64,000 nucleotides of DNA from Desulfuromonas acetoxidans DSM 684 (GCF_000167355.1 NZ_AAEW02000019.1:1-64000), one strand, 5' to 3'; counted from the stretch's first letter, positions 9,359 to 18,889 are shown. Notes: generated by a model not told the origin, from the letters alone. Numbers and translations: made by a program.

Positions 9359-10573
9359 TTAGCTATTGTGCGAACAGAAACAGTTCCTTTTCTCAATTCC
9401 AATCAACACCCGAATCGTCACCACTGCAACGATCAGCAGAATTGCCACTAACCCGACAATCCCCGGCCATCCCCAGGCACTCCACACATAACCGCCACCG
9501 GTTCCGGAAATACTCGATCCAAGGTAGTACGCGAGCAGATATAGTGACGATGCCTGAGCGCGTGCCACAGGGACTCGGCTGCCGACCCACGCTGAGGCCA
9601 GAGCATGGGCGGCGAAAAAGCCGATGGTCAGGACCACAATACCGACGACAATAGCGGCCAGCGGTGTCAGCAGAGTGAGCAGAATGCCGATGATCATGAT
9701 AAGAACGGACAACGTCATCAGCCGATTGCGACCATAGCGATCAGTAAGTCCGCCGATGATACTGGAGCCGCCGGCGCCGAAAGCATAGGCAAAAAAGATC
9801 AGTGCCACCTGGGACTGGCTCAGATCATAAGGGGGCGCCAGCAGGTAAAAGGTGACATAGTTGTACACGGTTACAAAGCTGCCCATAAACAGAAACGCCA
9901 ACAGAAACAGGCAGATCAGACCTGGATCACGCAAGTGGTGAATCAGTGACAGAGAGATTTTTTTCAGATGAAACGGTTGGCGCTCAAAGTGGCGTGATGG
10001 CGGTAGCAACACCCAGAACAGCACGCTCATCACCACCGCGGAAAAACCGATCAAAGCAATGGTTGCCTGCCAGGCAAACAGATCGACCAGCCATGAGGTG
10101 AGGATGCGTCCGGTCATGCCGCCGCAGGCGTTGCCGGCAATATACAATCCCATGGCCGCGCCGATGGCGCGTGGTGACATCTCGTCATTGAGGTAGGCCA
10201 TGGCCACCGCCGGGACACCGGCAACCACAATCCCCTGGAGCAATCGCAGCGCCAGCAGACTGGGCAGGGTGGTACTGGTCGCACACAGCACCGAAATCAA
10301 GGAAGTGAGGATCAATGCCCAGCCCATCAGCTTCTTGCGGCCGAAACTATCGGAGATCGAGCCGGAAATGGGCAGCATCCACGCCAGGGCAAAGGTGGCC
10401 ACAGACAGGGTCAGACTGGCCGTGGCCGGAGAGATGGCAAACTCACGCACTAGCAAAGGAAACAGCGGCTGAAAGGTGTACAGGGTGGAAAAAGTGACAA
10501 ACCCGGCGATGAACAACGCCAGATTGGCGCGATGGTAGTCGCTGGTGCCGCGTTCAATACAGGGTGGTGTCAT
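9359..10573 (-). CDS. MFS transporter, YnfM-like
   Basis: 404 residues with 12 predicted membrane helices. The loop 2-3 signature SDSFGRKKLMGW and its counterpart TDRYGRNRLM mark the major facilitator superfamily; length and the divergently transcribed LysR regulator match the E. coli YnfM/YnfL pair, which belongs to the acriflavine/arabinose-efflux-like branch. Start at 10573 follows TGAGGTTTTCC. Substrate is unknown; export of an organic acid or arabinose-like compound is only a guess. Its stop abuts a repeat unit, so the last few residues may have been reshaped by that insertion. Confidence 0.88.
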   Translation of the reverse strand: MTPPCIERGTSDYHRANLALFIAGFVTFSTLYTFQPLFPLLVREFAISPATASLTLSVATFALAWMLPISGSISDSFGRKKLMGWALILTSLISVLCATSTTLPSLLALRLLQGIVVAGVPAVAMAYLNDEMSPRAIGAAMGLYIAGNACGGMTGRILTSWLVDLFAWQATIALIGFSAVVMSVLFWVLLPPSRHFERQPFHLKKISLSLIHHLRDPGLICLFLLAFLFMGSFVTVYNYVTFYLLAPPYDLSQSQVALIFFAYAFGAGGSSIIGGLTDRYGRNRLMTLSVLIMIIGILLTLLTPLAAIVVGIVVLTIGFFAAHALASAWVGSRVPVARAQASSLYLLAYYLGSSISGTGGGYVWSAWGWPGIVGLVAILLIVAVVTIRVLIGIEKRNCFCSHNS

Positions 10574-10643
10574 GGAAAACCTCAGTGAAGAGTAGCGCAG
10601 AGAGTCAACATGTCTCTCTTGACAGCAGACTAACCAGTGGCCG

Positions 10644-10662
10644 AATATATGTAAAATATATT
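10644..10662. promoter_or_regulatory. Palindrome between the divergent MFS and LysR genes (probable LysR-type box)
   Basis: AATATAT-GTAAA-ATATATT is a perfect 7-base inverted repeat with a 5-base spacer containing the T-N11-A pattern of LysR-type operators. It lies 29 bases before the LysR gene and 71 bases before the transporter gene, where a regulator controlling both would bind. Confidence 0.6.
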
Positions 10663-10690
10663 GAGTTAATAGAAACGATAAATTGAATTT

Positions 10691-11572
10691 ATGGACCTAC
10701 GTCAGATCAAAACCTTTCTCGCAGTGGCCGAGCATCTTAACTTTACCCGAGCCGCCGAATCGCTGCGTCTGGCCCAGCCGGCAGTGAGCATCTCCATTGC
10801 CAAACTGGAAGAGGCGTTGGAGCTGACTCTATTTAACCGTCAGGGCCGTCATATCACCCTCACGGCTGAGGGCGAGGTGTTTCTGCGTCATGCCCGGCGC
10901 ATTATCGATGATCTGTCTGATGCCGAACGGGAGATGACCGAACTCAAGGGGCTGGTGCGCGGCGAGGTGCGTATCGGTATCCCGCCGATGCTCAGTTCCT
11001 ACTATTTCCCACGGGTGATCAGTGATTTTCGTGCCGCTTATCCCAACCTGAATTTGTCGGTAATGGGCCAGGGCGCCGGAGAGATTCAGCAACTGATCCG
11101 GTCCGGTGATGTCGACCTTGGCGTGATTGCCGGCAGCAACATTCCCGATGGTTTGGAAGCGCGCTGTTTCCTGCGCGAGGAGATTGTCGCCTGTGTGCCG
11201 GTGGAGCATCCGTTTGCCTGCCGCGACAGCATCACTTTGGACGAGTTGTGGCGCGAACCGCTGATCCTGTTCAAGCAGGGTTTTTACCTGCGTGAATGGA
11301 TCGATTCGCTGCATCGTGACCTGCCGCAAATCCCCAATGTGGTGTTTGAAACCAACCTGTTTTCTCTGGTGCGGTCATTGATCCGCGAAGGGGTTGGTGT
11401 TTCGACCCTGCTGCGCATGGTGGTGGCGGATGAGCCGCAGGTTGCGGCGGTTCCGTTTGCGCCGCCGTTGTCGCTGGATCTGCATATTGCCTGGAAGTCG
11501 GATGGGTATCTGTCGCAGGCGAATCAGGCGTTTCGGGATTTTCTTCTTGAGCGGATTGAGTCGTATCGTTAG
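10691..11572 (+). CDS. LysR-family transcriptional regulator, YnfL-like
   Basis: 293 residues. The N-terminal winged helix-turn-helix is typical: MDLRQIKTFLAVAEHLNFTRAAE and LAQPAVSISIAKLEEAL. The rest is the periplasmic-binding-like effector domain (about 90-293). It is divergent from the MFS gene and very likely controls it. The binding site before the ATG is weak, as is common for autoregulated LysR genes. Effector unknown. Confidence 0.92.
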   Translation: MDLRQIKTFLAVAEHLNFTRAAESLRLAQPAVSISIAKLEEALELTLFNRQGRHITLTAEGEVFLRHARRIIDDLSDAEREMTELKGLVRGEVRIGIPPMLSSYYFPRVISDFRAAYPNLNLSVMGQGAGEIQQLIRSGDVDLGVIAGSNIPDGLEARCFLREEIVACVPVEHPFACRDSITLDELWREPLILFKQGFYLREWIDSLHRDLPQIPNVVFETNLFSLVRSLIREGVGVSTLLRMVVADEPQVAAVPFAPPLSLDLHIAWKSDGYLSQANQAFRDFLLERIESYR

Positions 11573-11579
11573 GTTTTTC

Positions 11580-13190
11580 GATTGAGGTTTAAGGTCAAAG
11601 TCAAGGTCGCCGGGTCTCGTCCCGGCAGCCGACATACTTTTGGCTTGCCGCCCAAAAGTATGCAAAAGCCAGCTTGAACACCTCCTGAACCTGGATCAAC
11701 CGACAATGCGTCTGTTTCCGGTGTGCTTCACAGATTCGGCTTGCCTCCCTTTAGGTCGACGAATCGTGCAACCATCATCTTTGGCGTAAAACGTTGATAA
11801 CTATTCTGTCTCTTTCTTTATCTCTGGTGTGGCACTGATCTAACGGGTGGGACGGTGCCCACCCTTCGGTTGTCTGTTATTCAGCACCCAAGCCCTCCCG
11901 TACTGCAGCGCCGAACGCAAGGAGCGTCGTCGTGATGGTTTTCGGCAAACTGTTTGAGCGATAGCGAGTTTTTGCCGATATCACGGCGTAAGCGGATGGA
12001 GGGAGGGAACTCGAAGGGGGCATTGGGGTTGTTATTAATCAGATGAACGAGAGATGTTGCGTGAGATTTTTTGCGTCAGCAAGGCAGAGGGAGGAGCTAT
12101 AGTCGTTCTATGGCGACGACCGATAACGCTGCTGACGTGAAAAAGATCCGCAACAACACCGTGAAGGCTGATTGATGACAACCCCTTGGGAGTCGATTTT
12201 GCGCCACTTTTGTCGACGCAAAATGTGGCCCGAGGTGTGGGCGCGGAAGCCCACGTCACGTGCGTGCCAGGATCGCGAATGGATGAAGTTTGCTGGAGCG
12301 ATTAGCTCCGAATGTCGGACCACTGAAGATCAAAGTCAAAGTCGCCGGGTCTCGTCCCGGCAGCCGACATACTTTTGGTTGGCCGCCCAAAAGTATGCAA
12401 AAGCCAGCTTGAACACCTCCTGGACCTGGATCAACCGACAATGCGTCTGTTTCCGGTGTGCTTCACAGATTCGGCTTGCCTCCCTTTAGGTCGACGAATC
12501 GTGCAACTCATCAAGTTTGGCGTAAAACGTTGATAACAGGCTTACGTCTATCTTTATTCCTTCCGTGGCACTGATCAAACGGGTGGGACGGTGCCCACCC
12601 TCGCGGCAGAGTGTCATTTAGCAGCCAAGCCCTCCCGTTCAGCAGCACCGAACGCAATGAACGTCAGCGCGATGGTTGTCGGCAACCTGTTTGAGCGTTA
12701 GCGAGTTTTGCCGACATCGCGGTGTAAGAGAATGAAGTGAGGGAACCCGATAGGGTGCAATGACGGGAGTCGATTTTGCCTCCCTTTTGTCGACGCAAAA
12801 GGGAGCCGACGTGCGGGCGCGGAAGCCCGCGTCACGTGGGTACCACCATTGAGAACGGATGAAGTTTGCCAGAGCGGTCAGTTTCGAGTGACGACCACTG
12901 AAGGTCAAGATCAAAGACAAAACCGCCGGGTTTCGTCCCGGCAGCCGACATCCTTTAGCTCGGCAAATCCTGCCACTGACCATTTTTGCGTAAAACGTTG
13001 ATAACAAGATGATGTCGTGCTCACTTTCTTCTGTGGCCCCGATGTAACGGGTGGGGCGGTGCCCACCCTGCACTCGTATGTTGTTTAGCACCTCAGCCCT
13101 TCCGTTCAGCAGCACCGAACGGTGCGTACCAACTCGCATGAACGGATGCCACTTCGCCGAAGCGGCAAATTTATTGGCACACTCTCACAT
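11580..13190 (+). repeat. Modular intergenic repeat array 2 (three units, one long form)
   Basis: Three direct units starting near 11588, 12316 and 12893. The second-to-third spacing is about 577 bases, as in array 1; the first unit is about 730 bases because it carries an extra block at roughly 12020-12185. The third unit has lost the CATACTTTTG hairpin: its sequence jumps from GCCGACAT directly to CCTTTAGCTCGGCAAATC. The GTCGACG-centred hairpin is present in units 1 and 2, as CCACTTTTG-tcgacg-CAAAATGTGG and CTCCCTTTTG-tcgacg-CAAAAGGGAG. Apart from the repeats, nothing else is visible between the LysR gene and the dksA-like gene. Confidence 0.85.
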
Positions 13191-13295
13191 CAAACCATAA
13201 CAGACATCTCACGTCTCCTTTATCCTCCACAGGTTTAATCAGCACCATTTCAGCGCCAGAATGTTGTCTCAACCACGATATGAGGAGAATTTCTG

Positions 13296-13715
13296 ATGAA
13301 GCGTGTTGTCGGTTCCTACCACCCCCATGAAGAAGAACCTTATATGAACCAGCGTCAGCTGGACTATTTTGAATCTCAGCTCAAACAGTGGCGAACCCAG
13401 CTGCAGCAGGAAGCCCATGACGCCACCCGCGAAATGCGTGAGGAAAACGTCCGCGCTGCCGAGTTGGTCGAACAGAGTCTCAGTGAATATCAACGTCGCA
13501 TGACCCTGATCAGCCATGACCGAAAAAGCCGCCTATTGGCGCAGATTAATGCGGCCCTGTTACGGATCAAAGAGGGTAGCTACGGTTACTGTGTCGAAAC
13601 CGGTGAAGAGATCGGCCTGCGCCGGTTGCTCGCTTACCCGGCGGCCTTTCTGCTCGTTGAAGTGCAGGAAGCTCGCGAACATCGCAGTCGCTCATTTGCT
13701 AACGGCGTCGGATAA
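13296..13715 (+). CDS. DksA/TraR-family protein without a zinc finger
   Basis: 139 residues: a coiled-coil N-terminal half (about 15-85) and a C-terminal DksA signature EGSYGYCVETGEEIGLRRL. In classical DksA four cysteines bind zinc; here the positions read C-x2-T and L-x2-V, so only one cysteine remains, as in zinc-independent DksA paralogues such as P. aeruginosa DksA2. DksA proteins insert into the RNA polymerase secondary channel and, with ppGpp, tune rRNA and amino acid promoters. Start at 13296 follows ATGAGGAGAAT; a later in-frame ATG at 13344 is possible. The stop codon sits inside a terminator hairpin. Confidence 0.85.
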   Translation: MKRVVGSYHPHEEEPYMNQRQLDYFESQLKQWRTQLQQEAHDATREMREENVRAAELVEQSLSEYQRRMTLISHDRKSRLLAQINAALLRIKEGSYGYCVETGEEIGLRRLLAYPAAFLLVEVQEAREHRSRSFANGVG

Positions 13716-13726
13716 ATCCGACGCCG
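13703..13726 (+). terminator. Terminator-like hairpin overlapping the dksA-like stop codon
   Basis: CGGCGTCGGAT / ATCCGACGCCG, an 11-base perfect stem with a 2-base AA gap. The TAA stop (13713-13715) lies within it. Only three Ts follow, so termination may be inefficient. A near copy occurs at 13883-13910. Confidence 0.6.
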
Positions 13727-13736
13727 TTTCAGTTTG

Positions 13737-13914
13737 ATGACAAAGTCCATTCAGGGACTTTGTCATGGCCGTTTCGCAAAAACGCGGTTTTGCTTCACTT
13801 ACAAAAACAAGGAGTTAAGCCTCTCCTTGTTTTTGGCTCGCCCGTCCTTGGGCTCGGGGAGCCTATTTGTCAACAGCCTGCAACGGCGTCGGTTAATACC
13901 GACGCCGTTTTTTT
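13737..13914 (+). other. Hairpin-rich element ending in a strong terminator
   Basis: Non-coding stretch holding a perfect 12-base stem (ATGACAAAGTCC / GGACTTTGTCAT, 13737-13766), a perfect 13-base stem (CAAAAACAAGGAG / CTCCTTGTTTTTG, 13802-13835), a GC-rich imperfect stem (GGCTCGCCC...GGGGAGCC) and a terminator AACGGCGTCGGT / ACCGACGCCGTT with six Ts (13882-13914). The last is a near duplicate of the hairpin at the dksA-like stop, with a change on both arms. It could be a small RNA or a remnant of a duplicated 3' end. Confidence 0.55.
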
Positions 13915-14012
13915 GACTGGCACGTTCAGCCGGTTTGTTTTTTTTGTGTGATGCTTTTCTTTGGCGTCTGAATCTCTATACTTGGAACAACACACCAAGA
14001 GGAGATTCCGCC

Positions 14013-14342
14013 ATGTCCCGTCATTTTCGTCCTACATCGCGAAAAAAAACGCCGCTTAAATCGGCTGAGGAGCGCGAGGCTTTTGTGCGTCAGGCCAAAG
14101 CGCAACAGCAGGACAATCGCAATTACCGTGAGCGCTCTTTAGCGTTGCATGGCTGGATTTGTGCCAAATGCGGACGCGAATTCACCCTCGACACCTTGCA
14201 TCTTCTGACGGTGCACCACATCGACGGCAACCATCACAACAACCCTGCGGACGGCAGTAACTGGGAAAACCTGTGCGTCTACTGTCATGACGATGAACAC
14301 AGCCGTGGTTTGCTGGCTGATGCTTTGAAGCATTATGACTAG
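14013..14342 (+). CDS. yajD: HNH nuclease-family protein, YajD-like
   Basis: 109 residues. The C-terminal half is an HNH module with two zinc-binding CxxC pairs: CAKCGREF, the catalytic LTVHHIDGNHHNN and LCVYCHDDEH. This closely matches E. coli YajD, including the phrase NPxDGSNWENLC. Biochemical role is not established. The ATG at 14013 follows AAGAGGAG; the frame is open upstream but lacks a binding site. It ends eight bases before the next gene. Confidence 0.85.
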   Translation: MSRHFRPTSRKKTPLKSAEEREAFVRQAKAQQQDNRNYRERSLALHGWICAKCGREFTLDTLHLLTVHHIDGNHHNNPADGSNWENLCVYCHDDEHSRGLLADALKHYD

Positions 14343-14350
14343 GAGGTGCC

Positions 14351-15865
14351 ATGGAGATCACCCGCGCCTTCCTTAGTTCGATTATTAACTCCTCCGATGA
14401 TGCCATTCTCGGCATGCGCCTGGATGGACGGATCATCAGTTGGAATGAAGCGGCGGAAAAAATTTATGGTTATCGTCGCGAACAGATCCTCCACAAACAC
14501 CTGTGGCAACTGTGTCTTCCCGAGCGGCACGATGAGATTCGTCAACTGCTTAACAGCGTCATCAAGGGACAGCGGGTCAGCCATTTTCACACCATGCATC
14601 TGCGCCGTGACGGCCAGTCGATTTTTGTCTCCTTGTCGATCTCTCCACTGGTGGACGATGTTGGCCAGTGTGTCGGTGCCGCTCTGATCTCCCGTGATAT
14701 CACTCGCCAATGGCATGAACAGCAAGCGCTGGAAGAGGCCCGCGAAAAATATCAGCAGATTTTCCACCGCGAATCTGATGCGATCATTTTGCTTGACGCC
14801 AAGCGACGCACCGTCAGTGAGGTGAATGATGCTGCCTGTCGTCTGTATGGTTATTCCCAGGAAGACTTTCTCAATCAGACTTTCAACGATCTGCTGGTGG
14901 ACAGTGAGCAGGGCAAGATTGATCTGGCCCGCTGTCTGTGTGGTGAGGGCGACGTGATTCCGGCCAGTCGTCATCGCCGCCGAGATGGCAGTACCTTTAC
15001 CGCCGAGGTGTCGATCAGTTCGATCCTGTGTGGCGGACATCGCACTCTGGTCGCCATCATTCGCGACATCAGTGAACGCCAAAAAACACAGGCGCTGCGT
15101 CACTCCCTGGCCATGGCTCGCGAGATCCAACGTAAACTGTTGCCACGGGTCGAAGCCTGTCAGGCTCCGGTTGATCTCTATGTGTCGTCACGTTATTGCG
15201 ATGAGATTGGCGGTGACTTTTACGATTTCTTCTTACCGGATGAACAGCACCCGTTGCTGAGCTTTGCCGTGGGAGATGTGTCGGGTCACGGTGCCGGTGC
15301 CGCTCTGCTCATGGCCATGGTCAAAGGGGTGTTCCGTCTGTCCATTGAGCAGCTCAGTTGCGATCTGCAACGGCTGTTTTCGGTGATCAATCGCCATCTG
15401 GTTGAACACAGTCAGGATGACAGTTTCATGACCTTGTTTTGCGGCCAGTACCATCCGCAAACGTCACGGTTGGTGTGGAACTCGGCCGGTCACGGACCAG
15501 TGTTCTGGTACCGGAGCCGCAGTGAAACCATTGAAGAATTAGCTACAACCGGGTATCCTCTGGGGATTAATGCCGAAGCACGCTATGTGCCTGCAGAGGA
15601 GATCATCCTGGCGTCCGGAGATATTCTGCTGATTGGTACCGATGGCATTTGGGAAGCCCGCAATAGCGACGGGGAGATGTTTGGCACCGAACGGTTGCGC
15701 CAGGTGCTCGCCAGTCATGTCGAAAAATCGGCACGCAGCATTCATCAAAAAATCATGGCCCATCTTGACCAGTTTATGGGAACCGCTCGACAGGAAGATG
15801 ATATCAGCCTGATGGTTGTTAAATTCCTGCCGGAACATCCTCTGGTGCGTCAGCGCGAGGGATAG
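14351..15865 (+). CDS. PAS-PAS-PP2C (SpoIIE/RsbU-type) serine phosphatase
   Basis: 504 residues: two PAS domains (about 5-120 and 130-245) and a PPM/SpoIIE phosphatase domain (about 260-498). Metal-binding motifs are IGGDFYDFF and VGDVSGHGAGAALLM, with the closing DDISLMVVK. Such proteins dephosphorylate anti-sigma-factor antagonists or act as response outputs. There are no membrane helices, so sensing would be cytoplasmic. A near-perfect AGGAGGTG precedes the ATG. The next gene, a diguanylate cyclase, follows after 32 bases and is probably co-transcribed. Confidence 0.9.
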   Translation: MEITRAFLSSIINSSDDAILGMRLDGRIISWNEAAEKIYGYRREQILHKHLWQLCLPERHDEIRQLLNSVIKGQRVSHFHTMHLRRDGQSIFVSLSISPLVDDVGQCVGAALISRDITRQWHEQQALEEAREKYQQIFHRESDAIILLDAKRRTVSEVNDAACRLYGYSQEDFLNQTFNDLLVDSEQGKIDLARCLCGEGDVIPASRHRRRDGSTFTAEVSISSILCGGHRTLVAIIRDISERQKTQALRHSLAMAREIQRKLLPRVEACQAPVDLYVSSRYCDEIGGDFYDFFLPDEQHPLLSFAVGDVSGHGAGAALLMAMVKGVFRLSIEQLSCDLQRLFSVINRHLVEHSQDDSFMTLFCGQYHPQTSRLVWNSAGHGPVFWYRSRSETIEELATTGYPLGINAEARYVPAEEIILASGDILLIGTDGIWEARNSDGEMFGTERLRQVLASHVEKSARSIHQKIMAHLDQFMGTARQEDDISLMVVKFLPEHPLVRQREG

Positions 15866-15897
15866 ATATCGCCTCCTTACAAAGGAAAAGCAGCACG

Positions 15898-17250
15898 ATG
15901 ACATTGAGCTTTTCGCATCGCCGACTTAAGTATCCGGTGGCCATACTCGCTTTTATCGTGACATTGTCGGTGATGGAATTTTTTTCTTATCAGTACCGGC
16001 AATTGCACCTGACGCAACAGCGCAATCAGGTGATGGCCAAGGCCAGCCTGTTGCGTGCTCAGATCGAATATGAGATCCATACCACACTCAACCTGACCAT
16101 GGGCTTGGTGGTGTTTGTGTCCAGTACGCCGGATTTTTCACCAGAGGATTTCAATCGGGTTGCGGGCATCTTGCATCAGCAGGCGCCCAATATCCGTAAC
16201 ATTGCTCTGGTCAAAGACTTAGAGGTTTGTCAGATCTATCCGACACAGGGCAATGAAGCCGCGCTGGGACTCGATTACCGCAATTATCCAAAACAGTTGA
16301 GTGCGATTCAGCGTGCATTTGATGCTGGTAAAACGGTGATTTCCGGACCGATTGATCTTGTACAGGGCGGCCGGGGGTTTATCAGCCGGGTGCCGATTTA
16401 TACCACTCCCGATAACGCGCTATGGGGGTTGGCCAGCATTGTCATTGACGCGGATATCTTCTATCAACGATGCGGTTTGAACAACGTCGATTCAACCCTG
16501 ACCGTTGCCTTGCGCGGACGAGATAGTCTGGGGGCCACGGGCGATTTCTTTTACGGTGATCCCGGCGTTTTTGACAAAGATGCCGTGTTTCAGGATATTG
16601 CTCTGCCGGTCGGCTCCTGGCAGATGGCGATGATGCCGGTTGAAGGATGGGGGCAATCCGCCGGGGTGCTGTTGGCCTTCCGTTTAAGCGGTCTTGTTCT
16701 GGCGGCGGTGGTGGCCATCTTGTCGTTTGCCTTGATCAAATCCTATCAGCGTAATCGTAAACTGGCGCTTCATGACCCATTGACCCATCTGGCCAACCGA
16801 CGCTTTTTTAATCGCTACCTGGAGCAGAGTCTCGCCGTGGCTCGCCGCAATAAACACCACCTGTGCCTGCTTTATCTCGATCTGAACAACTTCAAACCGG
16901 TCAATGACACCTATGGCCACAAAAATGGCGATCAGGTGCTCGTCACCATTGCCCAACGGCTGGGTGAAACGTTGCGGCAATCCGATCTGATCTCACGCAT
17001 TGGCGGCGATGAATTTGTCGTGATTTTGTCAAATTTTACCGAGGGTAACGGGATTGACACGGTGGTGGAAAAATTACGCGAAGCGCTGGCCACACCAATC
17101 GATCTCGGCAGTGCCGGATCAATTACCCTCGACACCAGCATCGGCATCAGTCGTTTCCCGGACGACGGCCTGACCGCTGATCAGTTGCTCAAGCATGCGG
17201 ATATCGCCATGTATGACGACAAAAAACGGCTCAAGGCACGAGTGCTCTGA
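15898..17250 (+). CDS. Membrane diguanylate cyclase with CHASE-like sensor
   Basis: 450 residues: a membrane helix near 13-28, a periplasmic CHASE-like sensor (about 40-245, with the motif SGPIDLVQGGRGFISRVPIY), a second helix (about 255-278) and a C-terminal GGDEF domain. The active-site loop is intact (RIGGDEF), and an RxxD inhibitory site (RQSD) lies five residues before it, so c-di-GMP synthesis with product inhibition is expected. Directly downstream of the PAS-PP2C gene. Confidence 0.9.
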   Translation: MTLSFSHRRLKYPVAILAFIVTLSVMEFFSYQYRQLHLTQQRNQVMAKASLLRAQIEYEIHTTLNLTMGLVVFVSSTPDFSPEDFNRVAGILHQQAPNIRNIALVKDLEVCQIYPTQGNEAALGLDYRNYPKQLSAIQRAFDAGKTVISGPIDLVQGGRGFISRVPIYTTPDNALWGLASIVIDADIFYQRCGLNNVDSTLTVALRGRDSLGATGDFFYGDPGVFDKDAVFQDIALPVGSWQMAMMPVEGWGQSAGVLLAFRLSGLVLAAVVAILSFALIKSYQRNRKLALHDPLTHLANRRFFNRYLEQSLAVARRNKHHLCLLYLDLNNFKPVNDTYGHKNGDQVLVTIAQRLGETLRQSDLISRIGGDEFVVILSNFTEGNGIDTVVEKLREALATPIDLGSAGSITLDTSIGISRFPDDGLTADQLLKHADIAMYDDKKRLKARVL

Positions 17251-17286
17251 CAACACTTGAATTTTCAGCATTGACAGAGTACTGGA

Positions 17287-18666
17287 TCAGGACAGCTGAT
17301 CGCGCGCATCCCGCACCGCATCGCGAATCAACTCCGGCAGTGCCGGGTGGATGTAGATCATCTGCAGGAGATCCTCGACAGTGACCTGTTGCTGCAAGCC
17401 AAGAATCAGCATGTGGATCAGATCCGATGCTTCCTCGCCGATAATGTGCGCGCCGAGTAACCGACGGCTGTTGCGGTCAAACAGCAGCTTGGCAAAGCCG
17501 TTCTCCAGCATGCGCGCCATCCCCATATTGCTGTCCGCATAGTCGGCGCGGCCGACCACGTAATCAACGCCTTGTTGTTGAAGCTGTTTTTCTCCAGCGC
17601 CCACGGCAGCCATTTCCGGAACGGTAAACACCGCGCGCGGCACCGCGCCATACACAATCGGCTCGTCACTCGGCGCTTCAAACAGCGTGCGCATCAGGTA
17701 TTCCCCTTCAAAATTGACGCTGTGACGGAACAGGTAGTTGCCGACACAGTCGCCCAGGGCATAGACGCCGGGAACCGCCGTCTGCAAATGGTCGTCAACC
17801 TCAATGAACCCTTTGTCATTACAGGTGATTGCCGTGTGTTCCAGGCCAAGGTCATCGGTGACCGGATCAACGCCGGTGCTGACGAGCAGGGCTTCGGCGT
17901 ACAGTTCTTTTTCCGTCCCTTTTTCGTTATGACGTAGCCGGATACAGAACAGCTCATCTTCCCAGCGCACCTCCACCGGCTCAAAGCCCATATGCAGGGT
18001 GTGGCGCTGGCGGAAATCGTCGGCAAAGGCTGTGCGGATATCGTCATCCTCCTGTCGCAAAAGCGCACTTCGCACCAGAAAGTGGGTTTCGGTGCCGAAG
18101 GCTTCGTAGACATGACCAAGCTCGCAGGCGATATAGCTTGCGCCAATAATGACCATTCTTTTCGGTAATGATTCGCATCGCAGTGCTTCGGTGCTGGTCA
18201 TGTAAGGTGTGTCGGCAAGGCCGGGTATCTCTGGGATGGATGGGCGCGCACCCGTGGCGATAAAGATAGTGGGGGCGGTCAGTTGGCGGCCATTGACCTC
18301 AACCACCTTGTCAGCGACAAAATGGCCACTGCCGTTGATATAATCAAGATGATCGAGCTGGCGGACCTTGTCGGCAAAGTGCTCGGACATTTGCGATACG
18401 GTTTTAGTGACGCGTTGCACCAGGGCAGAAAAGTCACCATCAATCTGCTGGTCAGCATAAACATTAACCCGCCGGGCGTTGCGAATGGCGTAGATCATGT
18501 CTGCAGGGTAGATCAACATTTTTGAAGGGATGCAGCCGCGATTCAGACAGGTGCCGCCAAACGCATCGCGCTCAATCAGAGCTGTTTTTAAGCCCCGCTG
18601 TGCTGCGGGAAGTGCGATCTTGGTGCCACCACCGGAACCGATTACAATAACATCGAACTGTTCCAT
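17287..18666 (-). CDS. Dihydrolipoamide dehydrogenase-like flavoprotein disulfide reductase
   Basis: 459 residues of the class I pyridine nucleotide-disulfide oxidoreductase family. The FAD site is IVIGSGGG, the redox disulfide is in FGGTCLNRGCIPSKM, a second FAD motif is VYALGDCV and the C-terminal catalytic pair is HPALPE. Start at 18666 follows GGTGGAGG. No 2-oxoacid dehydrogenase subunits are nearby, so the physiological disulfide substrate is open; dihydrolipoamide, mercuric-type or soluble transhydrogenase roles are alternatives. Convergent with the upstream diguanylate cyclase. Confidence 0.88.
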   Translation of the reverse strand: MEQFDVIVIGSGGGTKIALPAAQRGLKTALIERDAFGGTCLNRGCIPSKMLIYPADMIYAIRNARRVNVYADQQIDGDFSALVQRVTKTVSQMSEHFADKVRQLDHLDYINGSGHFVADKVVEVNGRQLTAPTIFIATGARPSIPEIPGLADTPYMTSTEALRCESLPKRMVIIGASYIACELGHVYEAFGTETHFLVRSALLRQEDDDIRTAFADDFRQRHTLHMGFEPVEVRWEDELFCIRLRHNEKGTEKELYAEALLVSTGVDPVTDDLGLEHTAITCNDKGFIEVDDHLQTAVPGVYALGDCVGNYLFRHSVNFEGEYLMRTLFEAPSDEPIVYGAVPRAVFTVPEMAAVGAGEKQLQQQGVDYVVGRADYADSNMGMARMLENGFAKLLFDRNSRRLLGAHIIGEEASDLIHMLILGLQQQVTVEDLLQMIYIHPALPELIRDAVRDARDQLS

Positions 18667-18889
18667 GGGTTCCTCCACCGGGAAAGTGCCAAAAAAATCA
18701 TTCAATTTTTTCACCCTAATACACTCGCCGAGGAATGTCCATGGCAAAAGATAACCTGTGGGGTCATGTTTACTGTTTACACATCGGCAAGATGAAATTT
18801 TCCTGTTAAACTATGAAGAAAATCAGGCAGATGACATTGGAACTGCTTTTTTTGTCCGTAGCTCTGCGGGCCTTTATAAAGGGGAATCT

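Noticed and set aside
8340-13190. Insertion sequence or integron interpretation of the repeat arrays
   Set aside because: No transposase/integrase frame and no single pair of terminal inverted repeats; modules are lost independently.
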